A DNA stretch of 64,000 nucleotides from positions 620,001-684,000 of the forward strand of contig NZ_JABAOB010000002.1 of NCBI RefSeq assembly GCF_012726295.1. The letters are read 5' to 3'. Of the stretch, positions 34,563 to 44,040 are shown one piece after another. The stretch's first letter is position 1, and each line of letters begins with the position of its first letter. This stretch comes from Chitinophaga sp. Ak27 (GTDB lineage: Bacteria > Bacteroidota > Bacteroidia > Chitinophagales > Chitinophagaceae). The notes under the pieces were generated by a model. That model saw nothing but the letters and a program-made list of their open reading frames with translations. It ran no database searches and was not told where the DNA came from. Made by a program: the position numbers and the translations under genes.

Positions 34563-37307
34563 ATGAGTATGCCCAATGCCGTGAAATGGATTAAGCTGGA
34601 ATTTGTTCGTATCCACGAAGGTATGTTGACGTTGAACTATCAAGATAGTTCCGGGGCAGAAATCATTGCCCGCGAAGCGTTTCAAATGCTTGAAATGGAG
34701 GGCTGGCCGGAGCCGCTGTTTATTGATCCGGCTGTAAGGGATTATATTTTAGGCGAAGGTTTATTTTCAGCGTTGCAACAGGCGCGCTTATCCCTTCCCG
34801 TTTACGTTGAAATAGAAAAGATTTCCCTTTGGCCTGACCAGCCATTACTCAAGAAAGACTCGTTAATCCGCGTATTATTGCTCACCATTATTCCCTGGGA
34901 GGTCGGTTTTCAGCTGTATTATTTTAACGAGCACATTTTTTCAAAACAGGCGGTCAGCTATCCGGTTACTGTTGGTTTTGGAGAGAATAATCACTCATTT
35001 TATCATCAGCTTCATCTTTTACTTCAGGAAGAAATTTCCAGGGAACCGATATACGAAAAATATCGTTTTTTCGAAAACTGGCATTGGTGCAGCATCTTGA
35101 TCCTGGGATACCGGGATATTGTAAATATTTTAGAGCGGGGCGGCTTGAGTGCCGCTAACCAGCTGGTTATTATAACAGCAGATGACGATAAAGAAATGCC
35201 AGATGAATTATTGGTTTTTCTTTACCGCAATCTGAAATTGCTGCCCGTTAATAGTATTATTCTTACATCCTCCAGGGACCAATTGCGATTTATATCGAAG
35301 TTAGTTGCGAGACTGGCCGGCCGCTTCTCATTACCGGAAGCACTGGATTTTGTCCGCAGCGACTATAAATACGACGCGTCCCCAATGGTGATATCCAGCC
35401 CGGTCGGGAACGGCCCCCATAAGGAGGAGGATGTATGGAGAACCGAAAGCGCTCCCAGTTACCCGGCAGGAAGCTCAAAGGACAAATGGATACTGGCCGA
35501 TGATCATAACGCGGCAGTGAGTCTAAGTCCAGCTGAGATTATTAAAGTGAACGATCGTAAAGTAGATGTGGCCGTTGAGCAAGGCGATAGCCATGGGAAG
35601 TGGTTAAGTAGGTATTCGCCGGTAAAACGCGGTGCTTTTTATCGCCTGCACATCAAAATAGGTCAAACAGGGCCGCATAGCCTGATGCAAGGGAAGGTTC
35701 CTGCGATAGATCCGCTGTTGCCTGATCCCGCAGGGGAGAAGGGACATGAGGTCGATATTGTGGTATTCCCAAAGGATTTTACGCTGAGGTCAGCATCGCT
35801 GCAAACAATTTTTTTACCGCTGGCAGGTGAATCGAAGGTGTCCACCTTCGACCTGGTAGCGCCTAAAGAGGGGAAAATAGCCAGCTTGAGGATAGGTGTT
35901 TTTCACCGCAATGTGTTACTGCAGTCATTTATCCTGGAGGCCAGGATGGCAGGCTGGATCAGTTTCTCTTTATATCCGGCTATCAGTGTAAGGTTAGACG
36001 TTGCCAACTCCGGGAAGTTTGATAATCTCGGTGAGCTAAAGGAACGGAGCTTGTTTATTGGCGTGAACGGGAATCAAAATGGAACACATTCGATTTTCTT
36101 CAAGAAAGAGGAGGTGGCCGAGGAAATTACCGGGATCAATCAGGCCGATATTGAAGCGGCGCAAACCCAGTTTTGTGAGCTGATCAGGGATATTTATGGC
36201 GGACAGGAGGCGCCAAGATATAACCTGAAGGAGCTGGAAGGGCGACCATTCAGCGAGTCTTTTTATGAAGATGTACGCAAGTTGGCCAGATTCGGCTCCG
36301 GCAGGTATAATTTATTTTTTGAGCCTTCCAAAACACCCCTGGGCAAGAAGTTAAAGGAGATCAGGGCGCTTGCTGACCAGCAGATCACCATCGCCAGGCA
36401 CCAAATGGATTTTGCCTTTCCCTGGGCAGCTATTTACGACTACCCGATGCCTCCAGACATAGAGGGTAGTGCTCCGCATCCTGTCTGCACCGGTGAGCCT
36501 TTTGACCCGGGTCAGTACAAGGATTTTTATGATGCATCCTGGCAGGGATGCCCGCATAACCCTCATTATAAATGTTATTGTACATCAGGTTTCTGGGGTA
36601 TTCGTCATCGTATAGAACAGCTGTTAACTACAGATGCTGCCACTGATTCGGTACTTACATTGGACGCTAGCGTCAACCACCGTATTATTTTCTCCAAGAA
36701 TTCTACCGACCAGGCCACTACCCAGTTAAGCAGCGATTTGCAGTCACTTCCGGCGCAATTGACAGAGATAACCTATGATAAAGATCTGCTCTCGCTGTTG
36801 TGGGATAGTAAAACGAGGCCGTTGGTGCTCGCCGTGATCGGGCACCTGGAAACAAATCCTATCAATGGCGAGCCGGATTGCTCCAGGATTATTACGTTCC
36901 CGAAAGCTTTATGGCCTGCGGGCCGTGGCCCTATTCCGGCGGAGAAATGGATCTATCAGCAACTACTGCAAAATAAGATTATGCGCGATGATGCCTGGGA
37001 AGGAGATCCTCTTCCCATGGTGTTTTTAATCAATTGCAGTAGTATGGCCATGAATTTTAATAGCCTGGATTCTATCTCCAAGGCATTTCATACCGCCGGC
37101 GCAGCAGCTATCATCGGTACAGAGGGTACCATACATGCCAGCATCGGTACCCGGTTTCTAAAGCAGGTGCTGGAAGATCTCTATTTGAGGGAAATGGAAC
37201 TGGGAGAAGCTATCCAGGCATTTAACAAGGGGATGTTTGCGTTAGGCGCCCCGGTGGCATTTATCTTTACTTGTTTTGGCAACAGTAATCTCAAACTTGT
37301 CAAATAA
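34563..37307 (+). CDS. CHAT-domain (caspase-like) protease
   Basis: A 914-residue soluble protein. The C-terminal 300 residues look like a CHAT peptidase: H761 in LAVIGHLETN and C825 in MVFLINCSSM are the expected His/Cys dyad. They are followed by TAGAAAIIGTEGTIHASIGT and FLKQVLEDLYLREMELGEAI, typical of the family's end. Before the dyad is a Cys/His cluster (GCPHNPHYKCYCTSGFWGIR) that may bind metal. Residues 1-550 have no domain I recognise and may be the sensor. The next gene starts eight bases downstream. CHAT proteases act in programmed cell death and antiphage defence, so such a role is plausible but inferred. Confidence 0.8.
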   Translation: MSMPNAVKWIKLEFVRIHEGMLTLNYQDSSGAEIIAREAFQMLEMEGWPEPLFIDPAVRDYILGEGLFSALQQARLSLPVYVEIEKISLWPDQPLLKKDSLIRVLLLTIIPWEVGFQLYYFNEHIFSKQAVSYPVTVGFGENNHSFYHQLHLLLQEEISREPIYEKYRFFENWHWCSILILGYRDIVNILERGGLSAANQLVIITADDDKEMPDELLVFLYRNLKLLPVNSIILTSSRDQLRFISKLVARLAGRFSLPEALDFVRSDYKYDASPMVISSPVGNGPHKEEDVWRTESAPSYPAGSSKDKWILADDHNAAVSLSPAEIIKVNDRKVDVAVEQGDSHGKWLSRYSPVKRGAFYRLHIKIGQTGPHSLMQGKVPAIDPLLPDPAGEKGHEVDIVVFPKDFTLRSASLQTIFLPLAGESKVSTFDLVAPKEGKIASLRIGVFHRNVLLQSFILEARMAGWISFSLYPAISVRLDVANSGKFDNLGELKERSLFIGVNGNQNGTHSIFFKKEEVAEEITGINQADIEAAQTQFCELIRDIYGGQEAPRYNLKELEGRPFSESFYEDVRKLARFGSGRYNLFFEPSKTPLGKKLKEIRALADQQITIARHQMDFAFPWAAIYDYPMPPDIEGSAPHPVCTGEPFDPGQYKDFYDASWQGCPHNPHYKCYCTSGFWGIRHRIEQLLTTDAATDSVLTLDASVNHRIIFSKNSTDQATTQLSSDLQSLPAQLTEITYDKDLLSLLWDSKTRPLVLAVIGHLETNPINGEPDCSRIITFPKALWPAGRGPIPAEKWIYQQLLQNKIMRDDAWEGDPLPMVFLINCSSMAMNFNSLDSISKAFHTAGAAAIIGTEGTIHASIGTRFLKQVLEDLYLREMELGEAIQAFNKGMFALGAPVAFIFTCFGNSNLKLVK

Positions 37308-37315
37308 ATAACCCC

Positions 37316-39355
37316 ATGAATAAGTTCTTTACTTTTTTTGTAATACTGGCAGGCTGCTTTGTAATGCCGGTAGCGGTAAGTAGCCAGGTTCCGGGTCCCC
37401 TTTCAGCAGAACTGAATGGCACGGTTAATATAGATACGGTGTCGATTCCTCTGCCACTGGAAAACGGTCATCCCCCGAAACTGTCGCTTGCTTCTTCCAG
37501 GCCTTATACGGTTAAATCAGGAGGTAACTTGCAGGGAGAGCCGTATAGCCGGGCATTTAATATTTACCTGGATGAGAAAGGGTTTCCAACTATAGGGATT
37601 ATCGTAGATATGCGGGTACTGGCAAAGGCGGGGACTTACGAATTGGCGGTGATGTTTAAGAAAACTGATTCCACGCTGGAGCCTGTCACCGTAACACTGG
37701 TGCGTCCAGCCCCTGTGCTCGACACCATTAGCACCCCCAGGGTTATCATAGATGGCTGCACGACTACTTTCAGTACAGCGCTCGTATTGAAAGAAACGAG
37801 CAAGCTTGCCAATATTAGTGGGCTCGTGGTGCACCCGCCTTATTTTAATATTTGCAACGACAGCACGTTGGTAGCTATAGATAAGCGCCCTGTTAATCTT
37901 TCTGCCGGTACTACGCTGGAGTTTATTTATCGCCTCAATAACACCAGTATCAACAAACTACCTCTTGGCAAAAGCGTAGGATTTGCCCAGGTTACTTCAC
38001 CTAATCTGCAGACGCCCCTGGTTATTCCTTTTGAGATTATCAATAAGCGCAGCTCCTGGTGGATAGTCGTAGCAATCGTACTTGGACTTATTACCGGCCT
38101 TGTGGTAAGGCACTACCTGGCAGACAAAAAGCAATGGGAGCAGCAGCGGATGAATGGATTCATCTGTATTGAAAATATCCAAAAGGAGGTAGCCCGGATA
38201 CAGGATAAGCCCTATCGCGATGCGGTAGCGCAACTCTTACTGGGACTAAATGCATTGCTCGAAAAGGCGGGAGGGGCCGCCTATTTCACCGGTATTGCCG
38301 ATCCTGATATTGCCACGAAAATACAGGAAGTAACTACGGCCTACAACGCGCTAAAGGCCGCCCTGGAGCAAAGGCTAAAAGATCTGGATGGCAAACTTAA
38401 GAAAATAGCGGGCTGCTTTGAAAATGATGCTCCCAGCTCTTTGGTGGCAGGGAAGCTGGCTACCGCCGGGCTTTCCTATAAATTTGTGTTGGATAGAATG
38501 GAGGGCTTTGATCCCACTGCCGCGGAGCCCTCCCTGGAAAAAACTATTGCTGGTATTGCAGAAGCTATAGGAGATATTAAAAGCTATTTGCTATCTGTTC
38601 AGCAACTGCTTTCAAGAGACGAAAGCTATCCGGCCAGTATACCCCAGCAACTGAAAACCACCATCAAAACCACGATGGGTACGATAATGGGAAGCCTGAC
38701 CGAATTAAAGGATGATCCAAACGATCTCCTGCTGTTAACCGCCAACGTTACCGTTTTGCGAAAGATGTCGGGCAAGCTTACTGACCTGATAAATTTCTAT
38801 AAAGAGAGCCTGGACAAAGCATATAAACTGCCGGCCAATAAGGCTAATCCGGCTGTAGTGAAATTTGAACAGACCCTTGCAGCATGGAAAACAAAGCTTT
38901 CAGATATTGCCGCCAATGCAGCTGGCTCTCCGGATGCGGCTACCTATCTGGATGCTGCTTTTGTACAGCAAATAGAACAGCAGTGGGCAGAGGTGCTGAA
39001 GATAGAAGATCCGGCATTTGGCTCAGAGCGGGTAAGCCCTAAATCCTACAGTTATACTGTTGCAGATACCGGCAAGCAGCAACCAGTGTCCCCGGCGGCT
39101 GATATATTTGATAGCAAGAGTCCACTCTGGCAAAAGATCAGCGCTGAAACTACTGTTGCCAGGAAAAAGCTCATATTTTATGGGCTCCTGCAAACCATTA
39201 TTTTGGCTGTTATACTATGCGCCATTGCCTATAATACTTATGGCCCGGGCTTTATCGGCACCTTTAACGAGTTACTCGTTTATTTCCTGTTTGCCTTTTC
39301 AATTGATATTACGGTAGATACGGTGCTCAAGTACAAAGGAGGGAAGGTGGTATGA
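37316..39355 (+). CDS. Three-TM membrane protein paired with the CHAT protease
   Basis: A 679-residue protein with a signal peptide (MNKFFTFFVILAGCFVMPVA), a beta-rich extracytoplasmic part at about 25-245, and a TM helix at about 247-268 (WWIVVAIVLGLITGLVV). A long helical cytoplasmic domain covers about 270-610, with two more TM helices at about 619-640 and 652-672. No known family is recognised. The short spacing from the CHAT gene indicates one transcript. The cytoplasmic helical part is accessible to a soluble protease, so it could be its substrate, anchor or regulator. Confidence 0.75.
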   Translation: MNKFFTFFVILAGCFVMPVAVSSQVPGPLSAELNGTVNIDTVSIPLPLENGHPPKLSLASSRPYTVKSGGNLQGEPYSRAFNIYLDEKGFPTIGIIVDMRVLAKAGTYELAVMFKKTDSTLEPVTVTLVRPAPVLDTISTPRVIIDGCTTTFSTALVLKETSKLANISGLVVHPPYFNICNDSTLVAIDKRPVNLSAGTTLEFIYRLNNTSINKLPLGKSVGFAQVTSPNLQTPLVIPFEIINKRSSWWIVVAIVLGLITGLVVRHYLADKKQWEQQRMNGFICIENIQKEVARIQDKPYRDAVAQLLLGLNALLEKAGGAAYFTGIADPDIATKIQEVTTAYNALKAALEQRLKDLDGKLKKIAGCFENDAPSSLVAGKLATAGLSYKFVLDRMEGFDPTAAEPSLEKTIAGIAEAIGDIKSYLLSVQQLLSRDESYPASIPQQLKTTIKTTMGTIMGSLTELKDDPNDLLLLTANVTVLRKMSGKLTDLINFYKESLDKAYKLPANKANPAVVKFEQTLAAWKTKLSDIAANAAGSPDAATYLDAAFVQQIEQQWAEVLKIEDPAFGSERVSPKSYSYTVADTGKQQPVSPAADIFDSKSPLWQKISAETTVARKKLIFYGLLQTIILAVILCAIAYNTYGPGFIGTFNELLVYFLFAFSIDITVDTVLKYKGGKVV

Positions 39356-39386
39356 GATCCTTCAAGTTACAGTGGGAAATGCCTGG

Positions 39387-40046
39387 TTAGTCCTCTTTCA
39401 ACAGCCGGTTATTCCTGCTATATTCCACCGCTTCCTCTATGCTGTTCACCTGGAATTTACGCAGGATGTTCATTCGGTGCGCTTCTATCGTGCGGATACT
39501 GATGTTCAGCGACTCTGCGATGTCTTTGTTGTTGTGCCCCTGGCTGATCATGCGCATAATTTGTTCTTCGCGGCGGGAGAGGGAGATCTCGGGTGTACCA
39601 CCGTTTCCGGCGGCTTGCCGGGCATCCAGGTATTTCTTTACGAGCACGTCGCTTACTTCACCGATGAAGTAATACCTGCCCTGGTGAATGGTGCGGATGG
39701 CGCTAAGGAATATTTTGTTGCTGGTATCTTTCAGGATATAGCCGCTGGCGCCCATTTCCAGGGCGGCGGCTACATAGTCGGGTTCGTCAAAGAGACTGAA
39801 GAACAGAATTCTTACACGGGGATTTCTTTCCAGCAGTTGGATACTGGTTTCCAGGCCGTTCATTCCAGGCATGCGGATGTCCATAATAATAACATCCGGC
39901 TGTATCTCTGCCAGCTGCTGTATCGCATCTTCCCCGCTGCTGGCTTCGCCGGTTACTTCCATATCGGCTTCACTGTTGATCAGTTGTTTTAAGCCATTCC
40001 GGAATATTTCATGATCATCTACTAAAAAAACGCCTATCTTTTTCAT
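39387..40046 (-). CDS. NarL/LuxR-type response regulator
   Basis: A 219-residue regulator with a receiver domain (phosphoacceptor D56 in VIIMDIRMPGMNG, Lys in GYILKDTSN) and a LuxR-type DNA-binding domain (SRREEQIMRMISQGHNNKDI, then SIRTIEAHRMNILRKFQV). It follows the kinase gene with a two-base gap and belongs to the urea-transporter unit. Confidence 0.93.
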   Translation of the reverse strand: MKKIGVFLVDDHEIFRNGLKQLINSEADMEVTGEASSGEDAIQQLAEIQPDVIIMDIRMPGMNGLETSIQLLERNPRVRILFFSLFDEPDYVAAALEMGASGYILKDTSNKIFLSAIRTIHQGRYYFIGEVSDVLVKKYLDARQAAGNGGTPEISLSRREEQIMRMISQGHNNKDIAESLNISIRTIEAHRMNILRKFQVNSIEEAVEYSRNNRLLKED

Positions 40047-40048
40047 TG

Positions 40049-41449
40049 CTAAAATGTTAGTGCTAACTGTATAATTGTTCCGGTGCCGGGCTGTGAATCA
40101 ATCAGGAGTGTTCCTCCGAGCAATTCCGCCCTTTCTTTCATATTACGGATACCATTTACTTTCCTGGCCTGTTCGTTAGAGTAGAGTTGGTGGCTGTCGA
40201 AGTGAAAGCCCTGGCCATTGTCTCTTACGGTGAGCTGCAGGAAGTTGGCGGCGCCGTCAATGTCTATTTCAATGATGTTTGCATGCGCATGCTTAATAGC
40301 ATTGTTTAATGATTCCTGCAAGATACGATAAACGCCTATTTTAACTTCTTTCGGCAATGTTGCGGCTGATAGAGTTTCTTCCAGCCGGAAATCAATGCCT
40401 GGTGCGGTTTGCCGGCATAGCCTGAGCAGCTCATCGATAGCGGCCCGCAGCCCGAAGTCCTCCAGCACGCTGGGCAACAGGTCGGCGCAGATGCGTTTGG
40501 TTTCGTTGATAATACTATACATCATGGTATTGACCAGGGCAATTTCAGGATCATGCTGCATGCTGCGGTCTTCTATCTGTTCCAGCTTCATCCGGAGGCT
40601 GGTCAGCATCTGCCCGATGCCATCATGTATTTCTGCGGCAATCCGTTTGCGCTCTTTTTCCTGTCCGTTTATAATAGAGTAGGACCGGATGCGCTGTTCC
40701 ATTTCCTGGCGCAGCAATTTCTCCTGGTTAGCCAGCTGTACTTCTTCGGTTAGCTTTCGCGCCCGTTCCTGTGCATCTACCAAACCCCGGATAATTTTGC
40801 GGATACGGGTAGATAACGGGTAAAAGATCAGGCCTGCTTCCAGCATCAGGGTAAACAGCACCAGGCCAAGTACGATATATTCAATTTCTTTCAGGTTGCG
40901 GATACGTTCCTTCGAAAAACGGTCATAATCGAATACAATCAGCTCCATGCCCAGCAGGTAGGATTTCTCGTATGCCAGGATGGTTTGTACATAAGGGCGT
41001 ATACGCGATGTGTTAAAAGCGGTATCCTCATTCAGTACGACGATCATGTTGCTGGCGGCGTTCCATATTTCCTGGTGCGGGTTACGGATGATTTCAAACA
41101 TCTGTTTCAGTTCATCCTGGTCATTTGCCGGCAGGTTAAGGAAATTGCTGCCAGACTGTAAGCCTTCGTGCGATTTCTGCCACTGCTTCAGTGTATTTAT
41201 AAACTCTTTCCGGTTGTCTTCTATATCGCGGCCCGACTCCAGCAGCAGCGCCAGCTTACTGAGCGTTTGGCTATAGGTGCGCAGCCTGGCTGCAAAGTTG
41301 ATCACATGCGCGTCGTTCATCTGGTGGCTCAGCGCCTGCTGGATCTTTATCTGGCTGAATACCGACAACAACGCAATAGTGGTAAGTGCCACCGCATAAA
41401 GGATGGTGAAGATCTTAAAAATACTTCTGTCTTCGGATACTGGATGCAT
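40049..41449 (-). CDS. NarX-like sensor histidine kinase
   Basis: A 466-residue membrane kinase. It has a TM helix near residue 20, then a helical periplasmic domain of the PilJ/NarX type (INFAARLRTYSQTLSKLALL, with LLGMELIVFDYDRFSKERIR at its end). A second TM at about 190-210, the HisKA_3 phosphoacceptor H275 in RKRIAAEIHDGIGQML and an ATPase domain with DNGQGFHFD follow. The sensor domain class is known for nitrate/nitrite sensing, so with the urea genes upstream a nitrogen signal is likely. The ATG at 41449 is chosen over an alternative start at 41467. Confidence 0.9.
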   Translation of the reverse strand: MHPVSEDRSIFKIFTILYAVALTTIALLSVFSQIKIQQALSHQMNDAHVINFAARLRTYSQTLSKLALLLESGRDIEDNRKEFINTLKQWQKSHEGLQSGSNFLNLPANDQDELKQMFEIIRNPHQEIWNAASNMIVVLNEDTAFNTSRIRPYVQTILAYEKSYLLGMELIVFDYDRFSKERIRNLKEIEYIVLGLVLFTLMLEAGLIFYPLSTRIRKIIRGLVDAQERARKLTEEVQLANQEKLLRQEMEQRIRSYSIINGQEKERKRIAAEIHDGIGQMLTSLRMKLEQIEDRSMQHDPEIALVNTMMYSIINETKRICADLLPSVLEDFGLRAAIDELLRLCRQTAPGIDFRLEETLSAATLPKEVKIGVYRILQESLNNAIKHAHANIIEIDIDGAANFLQLTVRDNGQGFHFDSHQLYSNEQARKVNGIRNMKERAELLGGTLLIDSQPGTGTIIQLALTF

Positions 41450-41485
41450 AGTGATAAAGATAAACAAAACCCACGCGCGTCTTAG

Positions 41486-42199
41486 CTATACGGCAATATG
41501 TTTTTCCAGTTCGGTGTGTTTCAACGCTTCAGCGGTACCATCCAGCACCATCCGGCCACGGTCCATAAAATAGTAATGATCTGTTACCTGGTTGGCAAAA
41601 TCAATTTTCTGTTCCACCAGTAAAACCGATAACCCTTTCTCCTGCACCAGTTGTTTCAGAATGCCGCCAATCTCCTGGGCAATGGAAGGTTGTATGCCTT
41701 CTGTAGGCTCGTCGAGCAACAGGAGGGAGGGGGCGCTTACCAGCGCCCGTGCAATAGAAAGCTGCTGTTGTTGTCCGCCGCTGAGGTTTCCGCCGGCGCG
41801 TTTGCGGAAGTCTTTCAGTATGGGAAACAGCCGGTAGATCTCTTCTTCCGGGACCTTCGCTTTGCGGTTGGGATGAGCCTCCAGCCCCAGTAGGAGGTTT
41901 TCATACACCGAAAGCTTTGGGATAATTTCCCGGCCCTGCGGTACGTAAGCAATACCGGCTTTTGCTTTTTTATACGGCGGCAGGGAAGTAATGTTTTCAT
42001 CATTAAAAGTAATATTGCCTTCCTGCGCCGGAAGCAGGCCCATAATGGTTTTTAGCAGGGTGGTTTTCCCTACGCCATTGCGCCCCATTACAGTAGTGAT
42101 AGCTCCTTTTTTTACGGCAAGGCTGGTGCCACGCAAAATGATACTCTGCCCGTAAGCGGCGGAGATATTGTTAACTGTTAATACCGGTGTGTTACTCAT
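41486..42199 (-). CDS. urtE: Urea ABC transporter ATP-binding protein UrtE
   Basis: A 237-residue ATPase with GRNGVGKTTLLKTIMG (Walker A), NLSGGQQQQLSIARAL (signature), LLLLDEPTEGIQPSI (Walker B) and LLVEQKIDFA. The EGIQPSIAQEI stretch is characteristic of UrtE in the LivF-like group. It overlaps urtD by four bases (ATGA). It powers high-affinity urea uptake. Confidence 0.93.
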   Translation of the reverse strand: MSNTPVLTVNNISAAYGQSIILRGTSLAVKKGAITTVMGRNGVGKTTLLKTIMGLLPAQEGNITFNDENITSLPPYKKAKAGIAYVPQGREIIPKLSVYENLLLGLEAHPNRKAKVPEEEIYRLFPILKDFRKRAGGNLSGGQQQQLSIARALVSAPSLLLLDEPTEGIQPSIAQEIGGILKQLVQEKGLSVLLVEQKIDFANQVTDHYYFMDRGRMVLDGTAEALKHTELEKHIAV

Positions 42200-42951
42200 A
42201 ATGTTTCAAGTTGTGCGTTAGTACGTCCCAAATAACAATCTATTACCCGCTGATCGTTCTTCACTTCAGCAAAGGTGCCTTCCGTTAGTCTTTTTCCGCG
42301 AACCAGTACTGTTACCAGTTCGTTGGCTATCTGTTCTACGAATTTCATATCGTGTTCTATCACAATAATGCTGTGGGATTTCGACAGTTCGAGGAGCAGG
42401 GCCCCTGTTTTCTCTGTTTCTTCGTCACTCATGCCTGCTGCGGGTTCATCGATGAGCATCAGCGTTGGGTCCTGCAGCACTACGATGGCTATCTCCAGCC
42501 ATTGCTTTTGTCCGTGCGACAGGTCGCCCGCTGGTTTATACATCACGTTGGTGAGCGACAGCTTCACGGCCACCTGGTGTATCTTCTCTTCCAGCGCGGG
42601 CGTAGATTTGAAGAAAAGGGAGGTGAAGATATCTTTCTTCATTTTTGCGGCCAGCAACAGGTTGTCATACACGGTGAGCCCCGGGAATACGGATGGCTTC
42701 TGGAATTTCCGGCCAATGCCGGCCTCCGCTATCTTTACTTCCGATTTGCCAAGTATGGATTTGCCGTTGAAGGTAATGTCTCCTTTGTCGGCTTTTGTTT
42801 TCCCGCAGATGATATCGAGGAAGGTGGACTTGCCGGCGCCATTAGGGCCAATGATGACCCGCAGTTCTTTGTCGCGCAGGCTGAAATGATCGAGGTTCAG
42901 TGCGTGTACGCCGCCAAATGATACGGACAGATTATTTACGTTGAGCAGCAT
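42196..42951 (-). CDS. urtD: Urea ABC transporter ATP-binding protein UrtD
   Basis: A 251-residue LivG-like ATPase: IIGPNGAGKSTFLDIICGKT, IGRKFQKPSVFPGLTVYDNL, DLSHGQKQWLEIAIVVLQDP and LMLIDEPAAGMSDEETEK. The LSHGQKQWLEI signature, with H and W, is typical of UrtD. The urtC gene ends one base upstream. Confidence 0.93.
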   Translation of the reverse strand: MLLNVNNLSVSFGGVHALNLDHFSLRDKELRVIIGPNGAGKSTFLDIICGKTKADKGDITFNGKSILGKSEVKIAEAGIGRKFQKPSVFPGLTVYDNLLLAAKMKKDIFTSLFFKSTPALEEKIHQVAVKLSLTNVMYKPAGDLSHGQKQWLEIAIVVLQDPTLMLIDEPAAGMSDEETEKTGALLLELSKSHSIIVIEHDMKFVEQIANELVTVLVRGKRLTEGTFAEVKNDQRVIDCYLGRTNAQLETL

Positions 42952-42952
42952 A

Positions 42953-44029
42953 TCAATGGGTTTGCGATGTCTTGAGCCGGGTGGCGGAGAATTTCTGCCG
43001 GATGATATCTCCCAGTCCCATAAATCCTTTATCGAAATATAATACCGTAATTACAAACAGGAAGCCCAGGATGAATAGCCATGAATCCGGAAATAAACTG
43101 GTGCAGATGCTGTAGAGGAAGTTTACCAGCAAAGCGCCTATCACCGCGCCTTTTAGGTTGCCCCTGCCGCCAAGTGCTACCCACATCACCATTTCAACCG
43201 ATGCTTTTACATCCATACGCCCGGGCGTTATAATGCCTGTTTGGGGAAGATACAGCATTCCGCCAACGGCGGCTAACAGTGCCGCCACTACGAAAACGGC
43301 CAGCTTGTAGTCTTCCACTTTGTAGGCGGTGTAGCTGACCCTGGATTCGCTGTCGCGGATAGCCTGCAGAACTTTCCCAAACTTGGAGTGCGTTATCCGG
43401 TAGCAGCAGTAGTAAGCGGAGCAAAGTACGGTAAGCGAAACCAGGTACAGTGCCAGCTTTACGGAAGAAGAGGACAGCGAGTAACCCAGTATGCTATTAA
43501 AGTCCGTGAGACCGTTGGTGCCGCCCAGGTTGGTTTCATTCCGGAGAAATATTAACCACATGGCCAGCGTCAGCGCCTGTGTAATGATGGCCATGTACAC
43601 GCCTTTGATCCGGCTTCGGAATAATACCAGGCCAATAATAAAAGCAAATGCCGCGGGGATCAGTAGACATAGTACTACCGACCATCCAAAAGAATGAAAT
43701 GGTTGCCAGAAGAAGGGTAATGTGTCTATTTTGTTCCAGGCCATGAAGTCGGGCAGGGTTGCCCCGGATGCTACCGTTTTCTTCAACAGCAGGTGCATGG
43801 CAATGCCGTAGCTGCCCAGGCAGAAGAAGAACGCCTGGCACATAGACAGGATACCGGTATATCCCCAGATAAGGTCGATGCCCAATGCAGCTATTGCAAA
43901 GCAGAAGTACCGCCCCCACACAGAGATAGTGTTCACGGAAAGGAGGCCGGCCAGGTAACCTGCCGGCAGCAGGATCGCAAAGAAAGCGACGAATAGTATA
44001 TATAGCAGTGTGTTGTTTTTCGTTTTCAT
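42953..44029 (-). CDS. urtC: Urea ABC transporter permease UrtC
   Basis: A 358-residue permease of the LivM type with about nine membrane helices: IDLIWGYTGILSMCQAFFFC, the conserved LRNETNLGGTNGLTDF region, IRDSESRVSYTAYKVEDYKL and MWVALGGRGNLKGAVIGALL. It pairs with UrtB to form the urea channel and follows it by 11 bases. Confidence 0.93.
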   Translation of the reverse strand: MKTKNNTLLYILFVAFFAILLPAGYLAGLLSVNTISVWGRYFCFAIAALGIDLIWGYTGILSMCQAFFFCLGSYGIAMHLLLKKTVASGATLPDFMAWNKIDTLPFFWQPFHSFGWSVVLCLLIPAAFAFIIGLVLFRSRIKGVYMAIITQALTLAMWLIFLRNETNLGGTNGLTDFNSILGYSLSSSSVKLALYLVSLTVLCSAYYCCYRITHSKFGKVLQAIRDSESRVSYTAYKVEDYKLAVFVVAALLAAVGGMLYLPQTGIITPGRMDVKASVEMVMWVALGGRGNLKGAVIGALLVNFLYSICTSLFPDSWLFILGFLFVITVLYFDKGFMGLGDIIRQKFSATRLKTSQTH

Positions 44030-44040
44030 GTTCCGTTTTT

